Origin: JAOUEA01 sp039933515 | GTDB taxonomy: Bacteria > Actinomycetota > UBA4738 > HRBIN12 | Direction: 5' to 3' | Length of the DNA: 64,000 bases | Assembly: GCA_039933515.1 (NCBI GenBank) | Contig: JBDTNY010000127.1 | Location: 1-64,000, forward strand | In this document: piece after piece, positions 1 to 8,685 of the stretch | Layout: every line of letters begins with the position of its first letter | How positions within the stretch are numbered: position 1 is the first letter of the stretch | Position numbers and translations under genes: made by a program | The notes under the pieces: model-generated | The model's input: only the letters and a program-made list of their open reading frames with translations | What the model was told of the DNA's origin: nothing | The model's database searches: none

Positions 1-1
1 C

Positions 2-991
2 GACTCTTGGAACGAGGGCCAAGAGATCGAGCTCCGGCTGAAGGCGTACCCGGAATACTGGGGCGGGTGGGACGGCGCCCACTACGACAACTACGTCTTC
101 CGCGTGGTGCCCACCGCCACGACGGCGGCGCAGCTGCTGCGCGACGGCCAGGTGACCTTCACCGATCGGCTCAGCCCGCAGCTCTATGCATCCTTCGAAG
201 GACAGGACGGCTTCACGACGGCCAGCGCCCCATCGTGGCAGACGCTCCTCGCGCTCCTGAACACGAAGTCAGGACCGCTCGCCGATCCGACGGTGCGCCA
301 GGCGCTTTCCTACGCGATCGACTGGGAAGGGATGATGGTGGCGCTCCAGGGCGCCGCCACGCCGCTGTCCGGCGTGGTCCCGCCCGGCTTGTGGGGTCAT
401 GTCGACGGACTCGAGCCGACGTTCAACTCGACGCAGGCGATCGACCTGCTCGGCCAGGCCGGATACGGGCCGAACGGTGACCCGCTCTCGATCACGCTTA
501 CCTACACGAAGGGCGACGCCGACGAGGAGCTGGTGGCCGCCCTGATGAAGTCGGACCTGGCGAAGGTGAACGTCAACGTGGACGTGCGCGGCCTCGCCTG
601 GCCGACCCAATGGGCCAAGGGCAAGTCCGCCGATCTGACGGAGCGCCAGGACATCTTCCTTTTCTACTGGTGGCCGGACTACGCCGACCCCTACTCCTGG
701 TTCATCAACATGTTCCACACGGAGGACCCGCCGTTCTTCAACCTCTCGTACTACTCGAACCCGTTCATGGACAAGACGATGCAGCAGGCGGAGGTGGAAT
801 CGGCCGCGAACCGCGACGGTGCGATCGCACTGTACGGACAGATGCAGGATCAGATCGCGAAGGACATGCCGTCGCTGTCCGTCTACACCCAGCAATACCA
901 GCGCGTGATGCAGTCCTCGGTGCAGGGCTATGTCGACAACCCCGCGTATCCGAACGTGGTGTTCGCCTACGACCTGACGCCCGGGTCCTAG
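2..991 (+). CDS. ABC transporter substrate-binding protein, family 5 (C-terminal part)
   Basis: The last 329 residues of a periplasmic/lipoprotein-type solute-binding protein of the SBP_bac_5 (DppA/OppA/NikA) family; the N-terminus, signal peptide and start lie outside the window. Visible family features are the AYPEYWGG-type motif near the left edge, the RQALSYAID segment that pairs with the hinge, and the typical C-terminal pattern in which tandem aromatic residues precede YSNPFMD. It captures an oligopeptide, metal chelate or other small solute outside the membrane and hands it to the permeases encoded next. The stop codon TAG is 6 nt before the GTG of the first permease, so it is the first visible gene of a five-gene importer operon. 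The substrate cannot be read from sequence. Confidence 0.9.
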   Translation, partial: DSWNEGQEIELRLKAYPEYWGGWDGAHYDNYVFRVVPTATTAAQLLRDGQVTFTDRLSPQLYASFEGQDGFTTASAPSWQTLLALLNTKSGPLADPTVRQALSYAIDWEGMMVALQGAATPLSGVVPPGLWGHVDGLEPTFNSTQAIDLLGQAGYGPNGDPLSITLTYTKGDADEELVAALMKSDLAKVNVNVDVRGLAWPTQWAKGKSADLTERQDIFLFYWWPDYADPYSWFINMFHTEDPPFFNLSYYSNPFMDKTMQQAEVESAANRDGAIALYGQMQDQIAKDMPSLSVYTQQYQRVMQSSVQGYVDNPAYPNVVFAYDLTPGS

Positions 992-997
992 CGGGAA

Positions 998-2014
998 GTG
1001 ACGCGGTACCTGATCCGTCGGCTCGCCCTCGCCGTTCTGGTGGTGGTCGGCGTGGTGATCCTCACCTTCGGGATCGCCCGGCTCGTGCCGGGCGATCCCG
1101 CGGCCTCGTGGGCCGGTCCGCGAGCCTCCCGCGAAGAGATCGCGCAGGTCCGTGAGCAACTGGGCCTCGATCTCCCGCTTCCGACCCAGATCTGGCGGTA
1201 CTGCACCGGTGTGATGCGCGGTGATTGGGGCACGTCGATCCACACCCACCGGCCGGTGCTGAGCGACATCGCGAACCGGGTCCCGCCCACGCTCGAGCTC
1301 GTGGTCGCGGCGCTCGTCGTCGGCCTGGTGGTCGGGATCCCGTTGGGACTCGTGTCCGCTCGGTGGGCGGGAGGCCTGCCCGACGGGCTCGTGCGGATCG
1401 CGGCGGTCTTCGCGGTGTCGATGCCGGCGTTCTGGCTGGCACTCATCCTTCAGATCGTCTTCTTCCAGAAGCTCCATCTGTTCCCCGTCGCCGGCCAGTA
1501 CGACCCGAATCTCGACTACACGGCCCCGCTCACGCAGTACACGCAGATGCCGGTCGTCGACGCGCTGATCACCGGGAACTGGGCCGTGTTCCGATCGGCG
1601 GCGTCCCACCTCGTGCTGCCGGCGCTGGTGATCGCCGCCTACCCGTTCGGGGTGGTCGCCCGCATGGTTCGGGCATCTGAGCTCGACACCCTGAGCGAGG
1701 ATCACGTGAAGGCCGTGCGCGCCCTCGGGTTCCCGGAGCGCGCGGTATTCGGGAGGTTCGCCTTGAAGCCTGCGCTCGTCCCGGTGATCTCGGTGATCGC
1801 GCTGGTGTTCGCCTACTCCCTGGTCAACGCATTCCTCGTGGAAGCGATCTTCGACTGGCCGGGCCTGGGGAGCTACGCGGCGGCGGCGATCGGGTCGCTC
1901 GACACGCCCGCGATCATCGGCGTATCCCTGTTCGTCGCCATCGTCTACGTGCTGGCGAACCTGGTGGTCGACATCGTGCAGGCTTGGGTCGACCCGAGGA
2001 TCCGGCTCACATGA
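998..2014 (+). CDS. dppB: ABC transporter permease, DppB/OppB type
   Basis: Inner-membrane permease of a peptide/nickel-type ABC importer, 338 residues, the usual length. A first transmembrane helix (about 8-27) is followed by the DppB-type periplasmic segment with the LPLPTQIWRY and MRGDWGTS motifs and by five more hydrophobic helices. The EAA loop that contacts the ATPase lies around residues 240-262 (HVKAVRALGF). The GTG start at 998 gives the canonical MTRYLIRRL N-terminus. Its stop overlaps the start of the second permease by an ATGA, which suggests coupled translation and equal stoichiometry. The DppB label denotes the subfamily, not a proven dipeptide substrate. Confidence 0.93.
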   Translation: MTRYLIRRLALAVLVVVGVVILTFGIARLVPGDPAASWAGPRASREEIAQVREQLGLDLPLPTQIWRYCTGVMRGDWGTSIHTHRPVLSDIANRVPPTLELVVAALVVGLVVGIPLGLVSARWAGGLPDGLVRIAAVFAVSMPAFWLALILQIVFFQKLHLFPVAGQYDPNLDYTAPLTQYTQMPVVDALITGNWAVFRSAASHLVLPALVIAAYPFGVVARMVRASELDTLSEDHVKAVRALGFPERAVFGRFALKPALVPVISVIALVFAYSLVNAFLVEAIFDWPGLGSYAAAAIGSLDTPAIIGVSLFVAIVYVLANLVVDIVQAWVDPRIRLT

Positions 2015-2910
2015 ACGTTCAGCCCTTGCCGGAGACCGTCGCCGCGTCCGGCTCCGGGCTCGCCGGGCGTCTCCGGAGCAACCGACTCGTGGTGTTCGGG
2101 CTGAGCGTCTCGCTCGTCATCGTGCTCGCTGGGATCTTCGCGCCACTCCTGGTCCCGTACCCGGAGGACGCGGGTGGCGCCGCTCATGCGAGGGAGACGC
2201 TGATCGCCCCCTCATCCCAGCACTGGTTCGGGACCGATCAGCTGGGCCGCGATGTGTTCTCGCGGGTCGTGTACGGGGCGCGTGTCTCGCCGCTGATCGC
2301 CTTCTTGGTGTTGCTGATCGCCTGCGTGGTGGGGGTGCCGCTCGGCTTGGCCGCCGGGTACTTCGGCGGCCTCATCGACGAGGTGATCATGCGCATCACC
2401 GACATCTTCCTCGCGTTCCCTGCGCTGCTGCTCGCGCTTGCCCTGGCCTCCGTGCTCCCGCCCACGATCGGCTCGACGACGATCGCGATCGCGGTGACCT
2501 GGTGGCCCTGGTACACGCGCCTGATCCGCGGACAGGCGGCCTCGGTTGCGGGCCGCCCGTTCGTCGAAGGGGCCAGAGCCTCGGGCGTCTCACATGCGCG
2601 CATCCTCTTCCGCCACGTCTTGCCGAACTCGCTGACGCCCCTGATCGTCCAGGTTTCGCTCGACGTGAGCGCCGTCATCCTCACCGTGTCGGCACTGTCG
2701 TTCCTGGGCCTGGGCGCGCAGGACCCAACGCCAGAATGGGGACTCATGGTGAACCAGGGGCAGCAATTCTTCCCGGGCCAGTGGTGGCTCGTGACGTTCC
2801 CGGGGATGGCGATCTTGATCACGGCGGTCGCGTTCAACCTGATGGGCGACGGCCTCCGCGACGTGTTCGACCCCAAGATGGTGCGGCGCCGGGGAGTGCT
2901 CGGCGGATGA
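2011..2910 (+). CDS. dppC: ABC transporter permease, DppC/OppC type
   Basis: Second inner-membrane permease, 299 residues from the ATG in the ATGA overlap with dppB; an upstream start inside dppB is possible but less likely. It has the N-terminal OppC signature (LRSNRLVVFGLSVS helix), the HWFGTDQLGRDVFSR motif typical of DppC proteins, and an EAA loop around residues 190-215 (FVEGARASG). It pairs with the DppB-like subunit to form the translocation pore. Its stop codon overlaps the next ATPase start by another ATGA. Confidence 0.93.
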   Translation: MNVQPLPETVAASGSGLAGRLRSNRLVVFGLSVSLVIVLAGIFAPLLVPYPEDAGGAAHARETLIAPSSQHWFGTDQLGRDVFSRVVYGARVSPLIAFLVLLIACVVGVPLGLAAGYFGGLIDEVIMRITDIFLAFPALLLALALASVLPPTIGSTTIAIAVTWWPWYTRLIRGQAASVAGRPFVEGARASGVSHARILFRHVLPNSLTPLIVQVSLDVSAVILTVSALSFLGLGAQDPTPEWGLMVNQGQQFFPGQWWLVTFPGMAILITAVAFNLMGDGLRDVFDPKMVRRRGVLGG

Positions 2911-3698
2911 GCACGCAGCCGCGGCTCGCTATCGAGGGGCTTCAGATCCGCATCGGGGGTCGGCACGTCGTCGACCTCGCGCACCTGCACGTCGACCCGG
3001 GCGAGATCCTGGGGCTCGCCGGGGAGAGCGGTTCGGGCAAGTCGCTCACGGCCCAGGCCGTGCTCGGACTGACGAGGACGATCGGCGCCGCGGTCGATGG
3101 CAGCATCGTCTTCGAGGGCATCGAACTCATGGGTCTCGACGAGGCGGCGATGCGGGCGATCCGCGGCCGGCGCATCGCCATGATCTTCCAGAGCCCGATC
3201 TCTTCGCTGAATCCTGTCTTCCGGGTGGGGGACGTCTTCGTGCGCGCCCTCCGGCTGCACGGGGCGCCATCGAAGGCGGAGGCGGTCGAACGAGCGAGGG
3301 CGGCGCTTCGAGAGGTAGTGCTCTCGCCCGAGCTGCTCGATCGCTACCCGAGTCAGCTCTCCGGCGGCCAGGCGCAGCGTGTCTCGATCGCGATGGCGCT
3401 CGCGCTCCGCTCCGAGGTGCTGCTCGCCGACGAGCCGACGAGCGCGCTCGACGTCACCGTGCAGGCCGAGATCCTCGACCTGCTCAGAAGCCTGCGCGAC
3501 GAGACCGGGATGAGCGTGCTGTTCATCAGCCACGACCTTGCAGTGATCGCCGAGCTCTGCGACCGGGTCGCGGTCATGCAGCGCGGCCGGATCGTCGAGG
3601 AGGGCATCGCGCGCAACGTGCTCACGACCCCGTCCGAGGGATACACGCGGGAGCTGGTGGCGTCGGTCCCGCGCATCGGCGGAGCTGTCGCGGGATGA
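2907..3698 (+). CDS. dppD: ABC transporter ATPase, DppD type (short)
   Basis: Cytoplasmic ATPase of the importer, 263 residues. Walker A GESGSGKS is near residue 37, the signature LSGGQ near 152, Walker B LLADEPTSALD near 172, and the switch histidine follows in ISHDLAVI. The ATG at 2907 sits in an ATGA overlap with dppC. Unlike most DppD proteins it ends directly after the nucleotide-binding domain and lacks the C-terminal oligopeptide/dipeptide (oligo_HPY) extension with its cysteine cluster; only the partner DppF-like ATPase keeps that extension. It ends in a further ATGA overlap. Confidence 0.92.
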   Translation: MSTQPRLAIEGLQIRIGGRHVVDLAHLHVDPGEILGLAGESGSGKSLTAQAVLGLTRTIGAAVDGSIVFEGIELMGLDEAAMRAIRGRRIAMIFQSPISSLNPVFRVGDVFVRALRLHGAPSKAEAVERARAALREVVLSPELLDRYPSQLSGGQAQRVSIAMALALRSEVLLADEPTSALDVTVQAEILDLLRSLRDETGMSVLFISHDLAVIAELCDRVAVMQRGRIVEEGIARNVLTTPSEGYTRELVASVPRIGGAVAG

Positions 3699-4654
3699 GC
3701 CCGCTGCTGCGTGTGCGGGATCTCGAGGTGCGCTTCGGCGACGTCCGGGCCGTGGACGGTGTGGACCTCGATATCCCGGACGGGCCGTTCGGCCTTGGGC
3801 TGGTCGGCGAGAGCGGATCGGGGAAGACGACGGTCGGGCGAGCCGTAGTGCGCCTCACGCCTCTCGCCGCCGGGTCAGTCGCGCTGGACGGGGAGGACGT
3901 CACGAAGGCCCGCGGCGCCACCCTGAAGGCCTACCGCCGCGCCGTGCAGATCGTGTTCCAGGATCCCGACGGCACGCTGGATCCGCGGATGCGCGTGGGC
4001 GCTGTGCTCACGGAGGGACTCCTCGCGAACGACATCGTGCCCAAGTCGGAGGCGCCGGGCCGTGTCACCGAGCTGCTGGCCGACGTCGGCCTCGACGCCG
4101 AACACGCCGGCCGACTCCCCCATCAGCTTTCCGGGGGGCAGCGTCAGCGTGTCGCGATCGCGCGAGCGCTCGCCGTACAGCCGCGCCTGCTCGTGCTCGA
4201 CGAGCCCACCAGCGCGCTCGATGTCACGGTGCAGGCGAAGGTGCTGCGGCTGATCGCGCACCTCCGCGACGACCGACGGCTCGCATATCTCCTGATATCC
4301 CACAACCTCGCGGTCGTCGAGGCGCTCTGTGAACGCACCGCGGTCCTCTACCTGGGGCGCGTGGTCGAGGAAGGCCCTACCGCCGAACTGCTGTCGCGGC
4401 CGGCGCACCCCTACACGGTCGCCCTGCGAGCCGCCGTGCCGGAGATCGGTTCGTGGGAGCCCCGGCGCGCTGTGACGGTGCCCGGCGAGCCTCCCGACCC
4501 CGCCTCGCCCCCGCCGGGATGTCCCTTCCATCCTCGCTGCCCGCTCGCGACGGACCGGTGCCGGACCGAACGTCCCGCCCTGACCACGGTAGAGGACGGG
4601 CGGCAGGCGGCGTGCCATCGCGCCGATGAGGTCCTCTCCGGAGCGATGGCCTAG
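3695..4654 (+). CDS. dppF: ABC transporter ATPase, DppF type
   Basis: Second ATPase of the importer, 319 residues. It has Walker A GESGSGKTT (near residue 35), signature LSGGQRQRV, Walker B LVLDEPTSALD and the switch ISHNLAVV. The C-terminal oligo_HPY region is intact: GCPFHPRCPLATDRC carries three cysteines, which in some family members bind a 4Fe-4S cluster. It is the last gene of the importer operon, and its stop lies one base from the stop of a convergent small membrane protein gene, so no separate terminator fits between them. Confidence 0.93.
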   Translation: MSPLLRVRDLEVRFGDVRAVDGVDLDIPDGPFGLGLVGESGSGKTTVGRAVVRLTPLAAGSVALDGEDVTKARGATLKAYRRAVQIVFQDPDGTLDPRMRVGAVLTEGLLANDIVPKSEAPGRVTELLADVGLDAEHAGRLPHQLSGGQRQRVAIARALAVQPRLLVLDEPTSALDVTVQAKVLRLIAHLRDDRRLAYLLISHNLAVVEALCERTAVLYLGRVVEEGPTAELLSRPAHPYTVALRAAVPEIGSWEPRRAVTVPGEPPDPASPPPGCPFHPRCPLATDRCRTERPALTTVEDGRQAACHRADEVLSGAMA

Positions 4655-4655
4655 G

Positions 4656-5006
4656 CTAGGCCGGATCGGTCGGAGGCGGGCGCGAGGAGGGCGGTGCCGG
4701 GGCGCGACGCGAGGGCGGCAGGGGTCGCCTGGGCCGCCGCACCTGGAACGCGATCGTGACGCCGATGCAGCCACCCAGAACGACCCCGCCGAACGAGGCC
4801 GGCCACAGGAGGGCGGAGGCCACGGCGAGCATGAGGAAGGCGACCACGGCGATCGGCATGGCGTACCTGGTCCACGCGGGTGGGCTCACGCCCTCCGCCG
4901 CGCGCTCGGCAACCGACCGCACGTAGGAGAACGTGGCGTAGAAGGCGGCGGCGACCAGGGCCATCGCGACGACCCACGCGAGTTGCTCGGTTCCGCCCGA
5001 CTGCAT
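4656..5006 (-). CDS. small two-helix membrane protein, unknown function
   Basis: A 116-residue protein with two clear hydrophobic helices (about residues 9-27 and 44-62), possibly a third weak one at about 68-82, and a proline/arginine-rich cytoplasmic tail ending PPPTDPA. I do not recognise a named family. The start at 5006 (MQSGGTEQ) is preferred to the in-frame ATG at 5027 because a TACACT box ends exactly 6 nt before it, which would make the mRNA leaderless. It is convergent with dppF with a one-base gap. It could be an accessory membrane subunit, but nothing in the sequence ties it to the importer. Confidence 0.65.
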   Translation of the reverse strand: MQSGGTEQLAWVVAMALVAAAFYATFSYVRSVAERAAEGVSPPAWTRYAMPIAVVAFLMLAVASALLWPASFGGVVLGGCIGVTIAFQVRRPRRPLPPSRRAPAPPSSRPPPTDPA

Positions 5007-5012
5007 CCGGCG

Positions 5013-5018
5013 AGTGTA
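5013..5018 (-). promoter_or_regulatory. leaderless-type -10 box (small membrane protein)
   Basis: TACACT on the minus strand, 6 nt before the ATG at 5006. This places the predicted transcription start on the A of the start codon. No -35 consensus is evident. Confidence 0.55.
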
Positions 5019-5030
5019 GCCACCCACGAT

Positions 5031-5060
5031 CGGAGGGCGCCCCTTCAGGAGCGCCCTCCG
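5031..5060 (-). terminator. hairpin terminator after the aldehyde dehydrogenase
   Basis: A perfect 10-bp inverted repeat (CGGAGGGCGC / GCGCCCTCCG) with a 10-nt loop lies 18 nt past the stop of the dehydrogenase gene. It has no T-tract, like many actinobacterial terminators. Confidence 0.7.
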
Positions 5061-5078
5061 AAACCGTGACCCCGAGCC

Positions 5079-6509
5079 CTAAAGCGGGACGTGCGAGAGC
5101 ACCATGATTCGTGGCTCCGTCATCTCCTCCATCGCGAACCGCAGGCCCTCGCGGCCGAAGCCCGAATCCTTGCTGCCGCCGTACGGCATCTGGTCGGCGC
5201 GGAACGCGCTCACGTCGTTGATGATCACCCCGCCCACCTCCAGGGTGCGGTGCGCCTCGAACGCGCGGTTGATGTCGTTCGTGAACACACCGGCCTGCAG
5301 GCCGTACTTCGAGTTGTTCACCTCGGCGAGGGCGTCCTCGAAGGTCTCGTACGGGGTGATCGTGGCCACCGGGCCGAAGATCTCCTCACACCGGACCTTC
5401 ATCTCGGGCGTGGTCTGGCTCAGCAGGGTCGGGTAGTAGAGGGATCCCTCGGAGCGCCCGCCCGTGAGGATCTCGGCTCCTTGGGCGACGGCTTCCGCGA
5501 CCCAGGCTGCGATCCGGTCGACCTCGCTGCGCGTGATGACCGGGCCGACGTCGACCGTGGGGTCCATCGGGTCGCCGGTCTTCAAGCTCTCGACCTGCTT
5601 CGTGACCCTGGCCGCGAAGTCGTCGTAGACCTCGGACTGCACCAGGATCCGCTGCACGCTGATGCAACTCTGGCCGGCCTGGTAGTACCCACCGAACGCG
5701 ACGCGCTGCGCGGCCAGATCCAGGTCGGCGTCGCCGTGCACGATCACGCCGGCGTTCCCACCGAGCTCGAGCGTCACGCGCTTCTTCGGGTCGAGCCCCT
5801 TGAGGTACCAGCCGATCTCGGCCGAGCCGGTGAAGCTGATCTTGCGGAACCGCTCGTCGCGGGCCATCCCGTCGGCGACCTTCGAGCTCACGGGCAGCAC
5901 CTGGTACATGCCCTTGGGCAGGTCGGTCTCGGCGAAGTACTCGGCCAGCACGAGCGAGCCGATCGGGGTTGCGCTCGCGGGCTTGACCACGATCGGCGCC
6001 CCCACCGCGAGGGAGGGCGCCACCTTGTGCGCGACCAAGTTCAACGGGAAGTTGAACGGGGTGATGCCGAGCACCGGGCCGTACGGGAACCGGCGGAGGA
6101 TGCCCATGCGACCGGTGAACGCGGCCTCGGTGTCCAGGCGCATCGCCTCGTCGTCGCCGTGGCGCAGGACCTCGGATGCCCACCGGAAGGTCGACGCCGC
6201 GCGCGTCGCCTCGACCGTCGCCCACTTGAGCGGCTTGCCGCCTTCGCGTGCGATCAGCTCGGCGTTCTTCTCGATGTCCTCGGCGAGGCGGCGGGAGATG
6301 TGGTCGAGCGCCTCGGCCCGAACATGGACGGGCAGCCGCACGGCCTCGTGGAACGTATCGGCGGCGACCTGCATCGCCTCCTCGACGTCGGCGGCCGTCG
6401 GCACGCCGAGCTCGGCCACCACGCCGTCGTCGAACGGGCTCTTGACCTCGAAGGTCCCCTCGCCCGTGCGCCACTCCCCGTTCACCAGGAACGGTCTGAT
6501 CTCACTCAT
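5079..6509 (-). CDS. NAD(P)-dependent aldehyde dehydrogenase
   Basis: A complete 476-residue aldehyde dehydrogenase, which oxidises an aldehyde to the acid. The FNFPLNLVAHK segment and PASATP belong to the cofactor site, LELGGNAG holds the catalytic glutamate, and QAGQSCISVQR holds the nucleophilic cysteine. The C-terminal GGSKDSGFGREG motif is intact. An SD-like GAGGAGGA lies upstream of the ATG at 6509. It is downstream of a collapsed paralogue and close to pucR and gabT, so a role in oxidising succinate semialdehyde or a related amino-acid-derived aldehyde is plausible. Lactaldehyde or non-phosphorylating glyceraldehyde-3-phosphate dehydrogenase subfamilies cannot be excluded by reading alone. 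Confidence 0.92.
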   Translation of the reverse strand: MSEIRPFLVNGEWRTGEGTFEVKSPFDDGVVAELGVPTAADVEEAMQVAADTFHEAVRLPVHVRAEALDHISRRLAEDIEKNAELIAREGGKPLKWATVEATRAASTFRWASEVLRHGDDEAMRLDTEAAFTGRMGILRRFPYGPVLGITPFNFPLNLVAHKVAPSLAVGAPIVVKPASATPIGSLVLAEYFAETDLPKGMYQVLPVSSKVADGMARDERFRKISFTGSAEIGWYLKGLDPKKRVTLELGGNAGVIVHGDADLDLAAQRVAFGGYYQAGQSCISVQRILVQSEVYDDFAARVTKQVESLKTGDPMDPTVDVGPVITRSEVDRIAAWVAEAVAQGAEILTGGRSEGSLYYPTLLSQTTPEMKVRCEEIFGPVATITPYETFEDALAEVNNSKYGLQAGVFTNDINRAFEAHRTLEVGGVIINDVSAFRADQMPYGGSKDSGFGREGLRFAMEEMTEPRIMVLSHVPL

Positions 6510-6533
6510 GTGGGGGTCACCATCCTCCTCAAG

Positions 6534-6563
6534 GACCGGGGCGCCCGGCTGGACGCCCCGGTC
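6534..6563 (-). terminator. hairpin between the two aldehyde dehydrogenase loci
   Basis: A perfect 10-bp inverted repeat (GACCGGGGCG / CGCCCCGGTC) with a 10-nt loop lies between the stop of the ALDH remnant and the intact ALDH gene. It would end transcription of the remnant or attenuate read-through. No T-tract is present. Confidence 0.65.
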
Positions 6564-6587
6564 GTGGCACTTGTTGTCCGCGGCCCG

Positions 6588-6893
6588 TCAGTCGAGGCTC
6601 ACCATCACGTGCTTGATGTTGGTGTAGTCCTCGAGCGCGTAGACCGACATGTCCTTGCCGTGGCCGGACTGCTTGTACCCGCCGTGCGGCATCTCGGGCG
6701 TCAACGGGATGTGCGAACCAGGTCTCGTCGAACGCCTTCTTGGCGGCCGCGACCGCCTTGTCGACGTCCTCGGCCGTGCCCTCCTGGACCAGCCGATCAC
6801 CGCGCCCGTGTGAGGGCTGATGATGTCGCGCGTGCCGCCATCGGACGAGTTGACCCACTTGCCATTGATGAACATCTGGTGGCTGTCGGCCAT
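6588..6893 (-). pseudogene. aldehyde dehydrogenase remnant (aminobutyraldehyde dehydrogenase-like)
   Basis: About 100 codons preserve only the two ends of a roughly 475-residue aldehyde dehydrogenase. The first 35 residues (MFINGKWVNSSDGG, SPHTGAVIGW) are in frame. The next block (EGTAEDVDKAVAAAKKAFDE) is readable only in another frame, so there is a small indel. The text then jumps to the C-terminal end (EMPHGGYKQSGHGKDMS, LEDYTNIKHVM) back in the first frame. The middle, with cofactor site, catalytic Glu and Cys, is gone. The C-terminal block resembles gamma-aminobutyraldehyde dehydrogenases (PatD/PuuC-like). A good SD (AAGGAAGGGG) still precedes the ATG at 6893, so decay looks recent. Confidence 0.85.
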
Positions 6894-7062
6894 GTTCCCC
6901 TTCCTTGAGGTCGAGACGACCGTCGACCTACGAACCCTGAACCAGCGAGCAGGCTAGCCAGTATGTCGCGTTCGGCCGTCAACGGACCACCCGACGGAAG
7001 CGCCAGCCGCCACGCCCGCGCTGTACGGAGTGGACAAGGCGTCGGCGGCGCGACGACCCGTG

Positions 7063-8607
7063 TCAGGCCTCAGTCTGTGAAGCCTGAAGGTCGCGCGCTC
7101 GAAGCGCGAGCCAGAACTCCATGCGGTCGAAGCTGCTCGACAGGTCCCGGCCGCTCAGCTCCTCGACCTTGCGCATCCGATACCGGAGCGTGTGCCGGTG
7201 CACGAAGAGCTGGGCGGCCGCGGTCTCCCAGCGCGCGTTGTGTTCGAGGAACGCCTCGAGCGAGCTCAAGAGCTCCCCGTTGTGCTCGCGGTCATAGGTG
7301 TCGAGCGGCGCGAGCATCGAATCCGCGAAGGCCCGGAGCGCATCGGGATCGGCCATCGACAGGAGGAGCCGATAGGTCCCCAGATCTTCGAAACCCGCCT
7401 GCGCCCAGCCCTCGATCCGACAGACCTGCAGCGCATAACGCGCCTCGCGCAGCGATCGAGCCACGTCGCCCGGCGCGACCGCCGACCCCCGGCCCGCGCG
7501 GAGCTCGGCGCCCAGTCGCGCGCCGGCCGACCGGATCATCGGCTCGAGATCGGCCACCGGCTCGGCGGGGAGCAGCAGGTGGACCCCTTGCTCGAAGGCC
7601 GAGGCGAGGAATCCCCCGCCCGCGCGCGACCGCTCGTCGGTCAGTACCTGGGCGAGCGGCTCCGGGTCGCCGCCTTCGATCGCGACCACGATGACGGCCG
7701 CTTCCCGTTCGAAACCGAAGCGAACGAGCCCGCGCCTGGCGTCAGAGGCCGTGATCGAACCCCGGGCGAGCTCGTCGAAGAAGTCTCCCTGCAGACGCCG
7801 CTGCGCATCGGCGACCGCCCGGGACTTGGCGAGCTCGATGGCGAACAACGAGAGGGCATGGCCCGCAACGATCCGGTCGAGCTGGCTGGGCTGCTCGGGC
7901 TTGCCGACGGCGAGGAAGGCCTCGACCCGACCCTGAGGCCCGACCGGCTGCACCCAGATGTGATGCCCCCGATCGACGAGGGTCAACGAGAACGAGGTGC
8001 CCTCGGGACGCGAGCCTCGCAGCTCGTGCCACACGGCGTCGACCCGGAGGGTCGCGGCGCGACCGGTTGATGCCAGGGGCAGGCCGTGAAGGTCGAGCAG
8101 GAGCGCCCAGCCCTTGATCACACCGGCGAGCGAGGCGGCGATGCCCTCGACCCCTTGACCGTCCATCACGGCGCGGGTGAGGACGTGCTCGGCGTCGACG
8201 GCGCGCTGCAAGGTGTCGTACTGCTCGGCGAGGATCCGCGTGAAGATCGCTTCGGTGATCGCGATGAAGGGCACGGGGTACGGCACCTCGAACAACGGGA
8301 GGTTCGCCGCCTCGGCGGCTGCCACCAACGCCTTCGGGGTCTTCTCGTGCGAGAAGCCGAGCCCGAACCCGAGCCCGGCCACGCCCGCGCCCGCGAGCCG
8401 CTTCACGTAGGCCCGCTGCTTGGCTGGTGTGGCGCCGATCCCCATGCCGGTGCTGAGGATCACCTCCCCGCCCTTGAGCCATGGGGTGGGGTCCTCGAGC
8501 TCGCTCGCGTGGACCCAGCGCACGGGCCGATCCGCGGATCCATCTCCCGCCAGCAACCGCAGCGGCATACCCGGATTGCCCATCAGGTCGCGGACGGTGA
8601 CGGCCAT
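7063..8607 (-). CDS. PucR-family transcriptional regulator
   Basis: A 514-residue regulator with an N-terminal PucR domain (about 1-125, starting VTVRDLMG and containing GEVILSTGMG), a GGDEF-like/central CdaR-type region, and the C-terminal PucR helix-turn-helix (about residues 455-500, AAQLFVHRHTLRYRM). Family members sense a metabolite of purine, GABA or amino-acid breakdown and control an adjacent catabolic operon. The start at 8607 fits the N-domain; the longer frame to 8685 would run through the promoter. A TACAAT box ends 7 nt before this ATG. gabT is divergent, and the inverted repeat TTGTACGG / CCGTACAA lies between the genes. GABA-type compounds are the likely effectors, by context only. 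Confidence 0.9.
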   Translation of the reverse strand: MAVTVRDLMGNPGMPLRLLAGDGSADRPVRWVHASELEDPTPWLKGGEVILSTGMGIGATPAKQRAYVKRLAGAGVAGLGFGLGFSHEKTPKALVAAAEAANLPLFEVPYPVPFIAITEAIFTRILAEQYDTLQRAVDAEHVLTRAVMDGQGVEGIAASLAGVIKGWALLLDLHGLPLASTGRAATLRVDAVWHELRGSRPEGTSFSLTLVDRGHHIWVQPVGPQGRVEAFLAVGKPEQPSQLDRIVAGHALSLFAIELAKSRAVADAQRRLQGDFFDELARGSITASDARRGLVRFGFEREAAVIVVAIEGGDPEPLAQVLTDERSRAGGGFLASAFEQGVHLLLPAEPVADLEPMIRSAGARLGAELRAGRGSAVAPGDVARSLREARYALQVCRIEGWAQAGFEDLGTYRLLLSMADPDALRAFADSMLAPLDTYDREHNGELLSSLEAFLEHNARWETAAAQLFVHRHTLRYRMRKVEELSGRDLSSSFDRMEFWLALRARDLQASQTEA

Positions 8608-8614
8608 GGCGACG

Positions 8615-8620
8615 ATTGTA
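8615..8620 (-). promoter_or_regulatory. -10 box of the pucR-like gene
   Basis: TACAAT on the minus strand, 7 nt before the ATG at 8607. It shares bases with one arm of the inverted repeat at 8616-8623, so a bound regulator would block it. Confidence 0.5.
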
Positions 8621-8685
8621 CGGAATGTATAGCCAGGGCGGTAGGCTGGGCGAGCGACCCCACCCGCGATGGACGGACCGTACAA
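8616..8685. promoter_or_regulatory. candidate PucR operator pair (inverted repeat)
   Basis: A perfect 8-bp inverted repeat, TTGTACGG at 8616-8623 and CCGTACAA at 8678-8685, is separated by 54 bp in the region between the divergent pucR-like and gabT genes. One arm covers the regulator's own -10 box and the other lies about 110 bp before gabT. Two distant half-sites would suit a looping or tetrameric regulator. Binding is inferred. Confidence 0.4.

Noticed and set aside
830..840. Extra TGTACGG site inside the binding-protein gene
   Set aside because: It lies in coding sequence and is likely chance; it lowers the weight of single TGTACGG sites as PucR operators.
269..1705. A 478-codon minus-strand frame across the binding-protein and dppB genes
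   Set aside because: Low-complexity His/Arg/Gly-rich translation opposite well-conserved genes.
5091..6908. A 605-codon plus-strand frame over the aldehyde dehydrogenase
   Set aside because: Antisense shadow of the ALDH and its remnant; no recognisable protein.
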